Positions 1 to 5,120 of a DNA stretch of 7,699 nucleotides are shown in pieces; position 1 is the stretch's first letter, and every line of letters begins with the position of its first letter. Source of the DNA: JAFMPW01 sp040830565 (GTDB lineage: Bacteria; Bacteroidota; Bacteroidia; Flavobacteriales; Flavobacteriaceae); NCBI GenBank assembly GCA_040830565.1, contig JBFOMC010000072.1, forward strand, positions 1 to 7,699, in the 5' to 3' direction. A program made the position numbers and the translations under genes. Under the pieces are notes generated by a model, which worked only from the letters and a program-made list of their open reading frames with translations, did not search any database and was not told where the DNA came from.

Positions 1-162
1 ATGAGTGGACGCCTGATAAAAACGGTCGGATCTTCTGAACTAAACAGTGCAGATAACATTTATGGCATTAATGTATCTAACCTGGATAGTGGGGTATACA
101 TGGTTAATATAAGAATGCAAAGCGGCCCAAGTTTGAATAAAGAATTGATTATCCGAAAATAG
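1..162 (+). CDS. C-terminal end of a T9SS-secreted protein (type A sorting domain), 5' truncated
   Basis: The frame is open from the first base and ends at a TAG at 160-162, giving 53 residues. These match the end of a T9SS type A sorting domain: GRLIKTV at residues 3-9, then a segment ending NLDSGVYMVNI (27-37), and a final KELIIRK. In known cargo this tail forms a beta-sandwich that directs the protein from the periplasm through the type IX machinery to the cell surface, where it is usually cleaved. The ATG at base 1 is probably an internal methionine, because such tails sit at the end of much larger proteins. The cargo domain lies outside the window, so its function cannot be told. The gene converges on the PHP phosphatase gene with 65 bases between the stops. 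Confidence 0.8.
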   Translation: MSGRLIKTVGSSELNSADNIYGINVSNLDSGVYMVNIRMQSGPSLNKELIIRK

Positions 163-227
163 GAGAGCAAAACATCTGAAAGAGAAATGTCCTCGGAGGA
201 ACTGACCAATTCTAAAATGACATGCTA

Positions 228-968
228 CTAGTAAAAGGTCTCTATGGTCTTATTGATAATAGGAAGTAGCTTGCGCACGACTTTTTTGGAAACCGTTTGA
301 TTCTTTAATGAATTGAGTTGGTTGAGATTGTGAACGTCAGATGCCACAAAGTCGATTAAGCCCTCATCTAACAACTTGTGAGCAATCTTTGGAACCTCCT
401 TGCCGTAAAAATCGCCGAGCGATAATAAGTTCATTTGAAACAGGATGCCCTGCTCCTTGTATTTTCCATACTTTTTTGTCTTGAAGTGTAGAAAATTATA
501 GCGCTCAGGATGGGCCAAAATGGGGTAGTATCTTTTACTAACCGTCTTGATAATTGCCGTGTCGAAGTTCAGGGGTGGCTGTAAATAAGACATTTCAACC
601 AGGAGATAATCAGAGCGCATTGGCATGACATCGTCATGGTGCAAAATGGTCTCATAATTGTCATCAATCATATGTTCAGCTGACGCTGCGATGGCCACAT
701 CTTTCATATTGGCCATAAGCAGTTCATTTCTCACCAGGGACAAGGCTTGATTGATAGACTGTGGCGTATTAGGGTAGTAATTGTGCATAATATGAGGTGT
801 AGCAATGAAGTTGCTTACCCCAAATTGTGCAAATCCCTGAATCAGATCCATGGAATCTTTAGGGGTTTTAGCGCCATCATCAATACCCGGAAGAATATGA
901 TTGTGAATGTCAATAAAATTCTCCAGGTAATCAATAAGAAACAATTTCTTACCAAATATGTGAAACAT
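228..968 (-). CDS. CpsB/YwqE-family PHP-domain protein-tyrosine phosphatase
   Basis: This 246-residue protein has the size and motif order of the metal-dependent CpsB/YwqE (CapC) tyrosine phosphatases. These are PHP-fold enzymes that dephosphorylate the tyrosine kinase controlling capsule or exopolysaccharide export. Visible motifs are DIHNHILPGIDDG (residues 20-32; H22, H24 and D30/D31), ATPH (56-59), AEH (97-99), HPER (153-156) and ASDVHN (209-214; D211, H213), so the expected metal-binding His, Asp and Glu residues are all present. The N-terminal MFHIFGKK before a short linker is typical of Bacteroidota members and supports the ATG at 968. No signal peptide is visible, so it should be cytoplasmic. 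No kinase (Wzc-like) or polysaccharide export gene is in view, so the partner is unknown. The family call is firm; the capsule role is inferred from the family. Confidence 0.88.
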   Translation of the reverse strand: MFHIFGKKLFLIDYLENFIDIHNHILPGIDDGAKTPKDSMDLIQGFAQFGVSNFIATPHIMHNYYPNTPQSINQALSLVRNELLMANMKDVAIAASAEHMIDDNYETILHHDDVMPMRSDYLLVEMSYLQPPLNFDTAIIKTVSKRYYPILAHPERYNFLHFKTKKYGKYKEQGILFQMNLLSLGDFYGKEVPKIAHKLLDEGLIDFVASDVHNLNQLNSLKNQTVSKKVVRKLLPIINKTIETFY

Positions 969-978
969 ATGTCGCTAA

Positions 979-994
979 ATTTTTGCGCAAAAAT
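979..994. repeat. 16-bp perfect palindrome in the phosphatase promoter/leader
   Basis: ATTTTTGCGCAAAAAT reads the same on both strands. It overlaps the last seven bases of the candidate -7 box (988-995) and the presumed transcription start of the phosphatase gene, ending 10 bases before the ATG. It could be an operator for a dimeric regulator. It could also be a by-product of the TTTGC promoter end followed by an A-rich leader. What is seen is the symmetry; any regulatory role is inference. Confidence 0.4.
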
Positions 995-995
995 A
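988..995 (-). promoter_or_regulatory. Candidate -7 box of the PHP phosphatase gene
   Basis: On the minus strand this reads TATTTTTG, a full match to the Bacteroidota primary-sigma -7 consensus TAnnTTTG. It ends 19 bases before the ATG at 968, giving a leader of roughly 10-15 bases. I see no convincing -33 TTG at the usual distance. Instead a short tandem repeat, two copies of CCTACC on the minus strand (1017-1028), lies near where the -33 element would be. Confidence 0.45.
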
Positions 996-1219
996 GTGTT
1001 TCTAGATTTAAACAGAGGTAGGGGTAGGGCACCTTTAAAAGGAAAATAGACGAAATCTTTTGGTTTCTTTTGTAGATTTCTTGGGATGAAGAATAGATAA
1101 GCTTAGATGTAGGTATATGCTTGGCCACCTATAAAGAACTAGAATCGCAAAAATGAGCAAATGAATATTAGGATACCTGGTCTTTTCACATGGTTTACCC
1201 ACCAGTGTAGAATCTTCGT

Positions 1220-2545
1220 CTACTCCATTACTTTTTTGCCGGTACTGAAATCCTTGGTAATCACAGCTCTATCGTATTCTTCGCCTAGTACATTATAAGC
1301 CACATAGGTTAGTGTATTATCTTCTATTGTGATAACCTGAAAGAATTGGGTCTGTTCAGCGGACTGGTCTAGCCGGTATCCTTGAGAAGCATAGGCTTTC
1401 ATTTGCTCAGTATCTAGCTCGTACTGTTTAGGGCCGCTTACGGAAGTAACATAAACAGTACTAAGTGCTCCACTTTCTTTCGAGTCAGCCGTTCTAACGG
1501 GCACGTGACCTCGTGTATAAAGATGATCATGACCATTGAGCACCAGATCTACGCCGTATTTGTCTAGAAGTGGCTTCCAATGCTCGCGAGCGAACTGGAA
1601 ATCACGTCCTGTAGCCGGCGAGAATATGGAGTGATGACAGCTAAGAACCTTCCATTTGGCAGTACTATTTTTCAGTTGCTCTTCAATATACCTGGTTTGT
1701 TCTTCAAGCTTGTCATTGGAGTTAAGAACAATGATACGAATATCCTGATAATCTACTGTATAGACAGTCTCATGTAATTCTGAGCTCAGATGCTTTTCAA
1801 CTGGTAAGGTGAATTGCGGCCGCCATTGAATGGAAAGCCTCCTTTCTTCCCCATCGGCAAGAGGCCTGAATTCATGATTTCCAACAACCGGTACTGCGGT
1901 CCACTGGCTATGGATGAATCCTCCGGCTTTATACCATTCTGCCCACTCCTGATCTCGATGGGCATCATTAATGAGATCTCCTGCATGGATTGCAAAAGAC
2001 GCGTCAGGAGCAGTTTGGTAGGCCATGCGAATAACGCGCGACCAGTGAGCGAGAATATCATTTTGAGCATCGCCAAAGTATACGAATTGTGTTGGGGCAT
2101 AGTTGATCTTTGCTGTGCGAAATTGAATCCATTCAGACCAGTATCTTCCGTCGTCTCCAACGCGATATACATACAGCGTATTGGGTTTCAGCCCCTCGAA
2201 TATTACACTGTGGTAGTGAACTACAAGAGATGCATTTCCCTTGTATTTACCCAGATCAAAGGGCTCAGTTTTGGCGGTTGTAGTAACAGCATCTCCCGCA
2301 AATTCGGAATTTACTTTAGCCTCGGCAATTTGGGCAACTGCCTGAGAAATGCTTTTATCAGTACGCCAGGTAACGGCTCTGCTGGTTGCCGGATCTCCAT
2401 GAAAGGTCAACATAATCCGATCTGGATCCTGGCTGGGAATCTCCCAGTGATGTAACCCCTGGTGATGATGTTGAGCCGCGGTAGGAATAATTGAGAGGCT
2501 TGCCAGGATAGCACAGAACAATCTTAAATAATGGTAAGTGTTCAT
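1220..2545 (-). CDS. Secreted metallophosphoesterase, purple-acid-phosphatase-like
   Basis: Read from the ATG at 2545 the product is 441 residues. It has a signal peptide (MNTYHYLRLFCAILASLSII, likely cleaved after PTAA at about residue 24) and so should be exported. A fibronectin-like PAP N-terminal domain (about 41-145) precedes a calcineurin-type metallophosphoesterase domain. The domain shows FGDAQ (D159), GDLIND (D190), GNHE (N223, H224, E225), CHH (H304) and GHDHLY (H339, H341). This is the two-metal centre that hydrolyses phosphate esters; the natural substrate is unknown. The tyrosine expected in GDxxY of true purple acid phosphatases is N193 here. A His cluster (QHHHQGLHH) starts the mature protein. 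The frame extends 8 codons upstream to a TTG at 2569, but that buries the signal peptide, and an A-rich leader (AAAAGAAATTAAAAGT) directly precedes the ATG. It lies 85 bases downstream of mnmE on the same strand. Confidence 0.87.
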   Translation of the reverse strand: MNTYHYLRLFCAILASLSIIPTAAQHHHQGLHHWEIPSQDPDRIMLTFHGDPATSRAVTWRTDKSISQAVAQIAEAKVNSEFAGDAVTTTAKTEPFDLGKYKGNASLVVHYHSVIFEGLKPNTLYVYRVGDDGRYWSEWIQFRTAKINYAPTQFVYFGDAQNDILAHWSRVIRMAYQTAPDASFAIHAGDLINDAHRDQEWAEWYKAGGFIHSQWTAVPVVGNHEFRPLADGEERRLSIQWRPQFTLPVEKHLSSELHETVYTVDYQDIRIIVLNSNDKLEEQTRYIEEQLKNSTAKWKVLSCHHSIFSPATGRDFQFAREHWKPLLDKYGVDLVLNGHDHLYTRGHVPVRTADSKESGALSTVYVTSVSGPKQYELDTEQMKAYASQGYRLDQSAEQTQFFQVITIEDNTLTYVAYNVLGEEYDRAVITKDFSTGKKVME

Positions 2546-2592
2546 ACTTTTAATTTCTTTTAAATCCAACCTTCATTCTTGAGGTCTTAAAT

Positions 2593-2620
2593 CAAAAATC
2601 TGAAGGCTTTTTAATTTCAA
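2593..2620 (-). promoter_or_regulatory. Candidate promoter of the metallophosphoesterase gene
   Basis: On the minus strand TTG (2618-2620), a 17-base spacer and GATTTTTG (2593-2600) resemble the Bacteroidota TTG / TAnnTTTG arrangement, with one mismatch in the -7 box. The leader to the ATG at 2545 would be about 40 bases. It lies just after the mnmE stop, so the phosphatase gene may be transcribed alone, with mnmE, or both. I see no clear mnmE terminator here. Confidence 0.3.
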
Positions 2621-2630
2621 ATAGTTTTAT

Positions 2631-4028
2631 TTATTTCCCGATACAAAAGTTCGCAAAAATGTTTCCCAAAAGATCGTCTGAGGTAATCTCTCCAGTGATC
2701 TCTCCAAAGTGGTGAAGTGCTTGGCGGATATCTATAGCCAGTAAATCTCCCGAAAGGCCGTCGCTCATACCTTGCTGTACTTTCTTTACCTCCTCTAAAG
2801 CCTTCAGAAGGGCATCATAATGCCTGGAATTGGAGACAATTGTTGCATTGTTTCTTAGTGCACCGGTATTTACAAAGTCTAGAAGCTTTGTTTTTAGCAT
2901 TTCAACTCCCTCACCTGTTTTTGCTGAAATAAAATGAGCCTCGGGGAGCTCATCGAGAATCTCGGATTGTGCCTTCTGAGACAACTTGTCCCTTTTATTT
3001 ACAATAAGTAATCTTGTTTTATCAGAATAATTTTGCTCTAACTCACCAAGTTCCTTACTGACCATCCTTAGTTTTTTCCCATCAACCATCAACTCACTAC
3101 CATCAACCAAAAACACCACTACCTGAGCTTGATCGATTTTCTCGAAGGTCTTTTGAATTCCAATATTTTCCACGGTATCTTCCGTATTCCGAATTCCGGC
3201 AGTATCAATAAATCGAAAGCCAATTCCTCCAATGGTCACTTCATCTTCAATGGCATCTCTGGTAGTGCCTGCAATGTCTGAAACAATAGCCCGTTCTTCA
3301 TTCAAAAGGGCATTAAGTAAGGTAGATTTACCGACATTCGGAGCACCAACTATTGCAATTGGGATACCATTTTTAATAACATTCCCCACGGCAAAGGAAT
3401 CTATAAGGCCTTTCAGAACCTCTTCTATTCTGCCTAGTAAGGCTTCAAACAGCCTTCTATCTGCAAATTCCACATCTTCCTCGGCAAAGTCGAGTTCCAA
3501 CTCAATGAGAGAGGCAAAATTTAAAAGTTCTTCGCGCAGTTTTTTTATCTCCGAGCTAAAACCTCCACGCATCTGTTGCATGGCTATCTGATGAGAAGCC
3601 TCATTATCACTGGCGATAAGATCTGCCACAGCTTCGGCCTGACTCAGGTCTAGTTTGCCATTGAGAAAAGCCCGCAAGGTAAACTCCCCGGCATTGGCCG
3701 TTCTACAACCTTTCCGAATAAGCAGTTGAATTATTTGTTGCTGAATATAATGCGATCCATGACAGGAGATTTCCACTACATCTTCCCCTGTGTACGACTG
3801 CGGGTTTTTGAACAAAGACACAAGCACTTTGTCCAGACTTTTGTCATTCTCTTCAATAAAACCCAGATGTACCGTATGTGTTGGTTGTTTCCTAAGGTTC
3901 TTTCCGCTAATAGATTTAAAACATTGAGATACCAGGGAGATCGCCTCTGGTCCTGAAACACGAATGACCGCAATAGCCCCGGCTCCTGAGGGGGTGGCAA
4001 GCGCAACAATGGTGTCTGTAGGTCGCAT
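2631..4028 (-). CDS. mnmE: tRNA modification GTPase MnmE (TrmE)
   Basis: This is a full-length 465-residue MnmE. With MnmG it installs the 5-carboxymethylaminomethyl (or taurine/aminomethyl-type) group on wobble uridine 34 of certain tRNAs, in the cytoplasm. The N-terminal folate-binding domain starts MRPTDTIVALATPSG and includes the CHGS segment (89-92). A helical domain surrounds the inserted G domain, which shows G1 GAPNVGKS (228-235), G2 GTTRD (254-258), G3 DTAG (275-278), G4 NKRD (344-347) and G5 SAK (368-370). The protein ends in the diagnostic CIGK (462-465), whose cysteine is conserved in the family. The ATG at 4028 gives the standard N-terminus, and a -7 box lies 15 bases upstream. 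No motif is missing. MnmG is not in the window. Confidence 0.98.
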   Translation of the reverse strand: MRPTDTIVALATPSGAGAIAVIRVSGPEAISLVSQCFKSISGKNLRKQPTHTVHLGFIEENDKSLDKVLVSLFKNPQSYTGEDVVEISCHGSHYIQQQIIQLLIRKGCRTANAGEFTLRAFLNGKLDLSQAEAVADLIASDNEASHQIAMQQMRGGFSSEIKKLREELLNFASLIELELDFAEEDVEFADRRLFEALLGRIEEVLKGLIDSFAVGNVIKNGIPIAIVGAPNVGKSTLLNALLNEERAIVSDIAGTTRDAIEDEVTIGGIGFRFIDTAGIRNTEDTVENIGIQKTFEKIDQAQVVVFLVDGSELMVDGKKLRMVSKELGELEQNYSDKTRLLIVNKRDKLSQKAQSEILDELPEAHFISAKTGEGVEMLKTKLLDFVNTGALRNNATIVSNSRHYDALLKALEEVKKVQQGMSDGLSGDLLAIDIRQALHHFGEITGEITSDDLLGNIFANFCIGK

Positions 4029-4043
4029 TTATTCAAATTTGTG

Positions 4044-4051
4044 CAAAAGTA
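4044..4051 (-). promoter_or_regulatory. Candidate -7 box of mnmE
   Basis: On the minus strand this reads TACTTTTG, a full match to TAnnTTTG. It is followed by CACAAATTTGAATAA and then the mnmE ATG, so the leader would be only about 10 bases. A -33 TTG is not obvious. The sequence just after the box (TTTGCACAAA) is nearly the same as at the PHP phosphatase promoter (TTTGCGCAAA). Confidence 0.45.
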
Positions 4052-4165
4052 CACTAAAACTACCGCATTTAGGAATTAGCTTTTATGGACCAAAATTTCA
4101 CTTAACAGAAGACATATTTTTATATATTGAGATACACATTAACCTAACTATAAAATTTTTGAACA

Positions 4166-4594
4166 ATGAAACGAGTTTATTTAACATGCCTTTTAACGCT
4201 TTTTTTTGCCGTATCAAATACCACAGCACAAGAATCTGAAACTCCTGCTGAGACGGTTTCTAATACTGAAACCCGTGAAAAGGAAATGAAGGAGGTGCGA
4301 AAAGTGGTGGAAAAAGAAGAGAAAAAAATAAAAAAAGCCGAAAAAAAAGCGAAAAAGGCCGAAAAAGAGGAAAAAAAACGAAAAAAGCTGGCCGATGCCA
4401 TTTCATCTAAAAAAAAGTCGATAGCTAAAGATGAAAAAAAGGTCACAAAATTGGAGCAAAAGTTGGTTAAAGATGAGGCGAAAGGTAAACTTTCTCCAGT
4501 GGATAAGGCCAAGCTAAACACCAAAATTGAGAAATTAAAGGTAGGCATCAATAAAGACAAGGAAAAGCTGAGAAAGCTAGCTAAGAAACAGTAA
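4166..4594 (+). CDS. Exported Lys/Glu-rich coiled-coil protein, function unknown
   Basis: The 142-residue product begins with a signal peptide (MKRVYLTCLLTLFFAVSNTT, likely cleaved after A21) followed by a short acidic linker (about 23-40). The rest is almost entirely charged helix: a Lys/Glu/Ala-rich stretch (about 41-76, with repeated KKAEKKAKKAEKEEKK-type units), a second helix (about 81-104), and a C-terminal helix after the helix-breaking turn KGKLSP (106-111). I recall similar Bacteroidota hypothetical proteins that share the KGKLSP-x-D-xx-K segment, but know no assigned function. It is strongly basic and should be periplasmic or envelope-associated. Lys and Glu codons are mostly AAA and GAA, so the gene is full of A-runs of up to 8 bases. 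It diverges from mnmE with 137 bases between the starts. The DUF4870 gene follows after 105 bases. Confidence 0.8.
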   Translation: MKRVYLTCLLTLFFAVSNTTAQESETPAETVSNTETREKEMKEVRKVVEKEEKKIKKAEKKAKKAEKEEKKRKKLADAISSKKKSIAKDEKKVTKLEQKLVKDEAKGKLSPVDKAKLNTKIEKLKVGINKDKEKLRKLAKKQ

Positions 4595-4640
4595 ATCAAC
4601 ACTATAAGACTTATTAAAAAGGCCTGATCGCGACGGGAGT

Positions 4641-4668
4641 TGTAACATTTTGAATTAATTTACTACAT
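4641..4668 (+). promoter_or_regulatory. Possible ECF-sigma-type promoter before the DUF4870 gene
   Basis: TGTAACA (4641-4647) and CTACAT (4663-4668) are separated by 15 bases (AAC to CTA, 16). This arrangement resembles extracytoplasmic-function sigma promoters, whose -35 carries an AAC core. A start near 4674 would give a leader of about 25 bases to the ATG at 4700. No TAnnTTTG box is visible in this gap. This is inference from pattern only. Confidence 0.3.
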
Positions 4669-4699
4669 ATAAGTAGAAATCCCCTAAAAATTAATCAAA

Positions 4700-5065
4700 A
4701 TGGAAGTCATCAATCAATCAACAGTTATGCGTAAAGACAAGCAATTGCTTGTTGTGACGCATTTAACACAATTACTACATTATGTCATCGGATTTGGCGG
4801 ACTAATCACCCCCCTTATTATCTGGTTGACCTCAAGGAACACCGTGGAAGATATGGACGAGCACGGGAAATCTATATTGAATTTTCAACTCAGCCTCATC
4901 TTATATATCATTATAAGTATCCCCTCCATTTTACTACTGGGTCTTGGAATCCTGGGTCTGATAGGCGTTGGAATTCTAGGTTTTGTAATGCCTATAGTAA
5001 ATGCGGTAAGAGCCAGTAACGGGGAAGGCCCCAGTTACTTTATGACTATTAGGTTTATATCCTAA
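4700..5065 (+). CDS. DUF4870 family small membrane protein
   Basis: This 121-residue protein has three likely membrane helices (about 22-44, 61-82 and 83-104) and a short cytoplasmic-type N-terminus. It fits the DUF4870 family: THLTQLLHYV, a conserved PLIIWL (38-43), then a loop with DEHGKSILNFQ (53-63), a Gly/Leu/Ile-rich hairpin, and a final NGEGPSYFMTIRFIS. The usual length is about 110-120 residues, so it is complete. The role of the family is unknown; such proteins sit in the inner membrane. The ATG is preceded by the A-rich leader AAAAATTAATCAAA. It may share a transcript with the coiled-coil gene upstream, but a possible promoter of its own lies at 4641-4668. It converges on dnaN with 55 bases between the stops. 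Confidence 0.87.
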   Translation: MEVINQSTVMRKDKQLLVVTHLTQLLHYVIGFGGLITPLIIWLTSRNTVEDMDEHGKSILNFQLSLILYIIISIPSILLLGLGILGLIGVGILGFVMPIVNAVRASNGEGPSYFMTIRFIS

Positions 5066-5073
5066 GGAATTAT

Positions 5074-5114
5074 GAAAAAAGTGTCAGGCTGAGCGCAGTC
5101 GAAGCCTGACACTT
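5074..5114 (-). terminator. Intrinsic terminator of dnaN with REP-like loop
   Basis: A perfect 12-bp stem (AAGTGTCAGGCT at 5079-5090 with AGCCTGACACTT at 5103-5114) encloses a 12-base loop. On the minus strand it is followed at once by a run of T (complement of 5075-5080), so it is a classic intrinsic terminator for dnaN, starting 6 bases past its stop. On the plus strand the hairpin lies 13 bases after the DUF4870 stop but has no good T-run, so termination in that direction should be weaker. The loop and inner stem contain CTGAGCGCAGTCGAAG, which looks like a dispersed repeat motif. Confidence 0.85.
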
Positions 5115-5120
5115 ATCTAT

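Noticed and set aside
190..200. TCCTCGGAGGA mini-hairpin between the T9SS gene and the phosphatase gene
   Set aside because: The stem is only four base pairs and no T-run follows on either strand, so it is not a supportable terminator.
747..1049. A 100-codon plus-strand open frame
   Set aside because: Most of it overlaps the PHP phosphatase in antisense and the remainder runs across that gene's promoter; no domain is recognisable.
1814..2455. A 213-codon plus-strand open frame
   Set aside because: It lies wholly antisense to the well-supported metallophosphoesterase gene, its product has no recognisable domain, and it has no promoter or leader of its own.
2546..2569. TTG start for the metallophosphoesterase, adding 8 residues
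   Set aside because: It would put charged residues MDLKEIKS before a clean signal peptide, while the ATG at 2545 has a normal A-rich leader.
4177..4602. A 141-codon minus-strand open frame rich in Phe and Ser
   Set aside because: It is the reverse complement of the A-rich Lys/Glu coiled-coil gene; the composition is a by-product of TTT/TTC complements of AAA/GAA.
4663..4674. CTAC/GTAG inverted repeat near the DUF4870 promoter
   Set aside because: Four-base arms in AT-rich sequence are expected by chance and add nothing beyond the promoter candidate.
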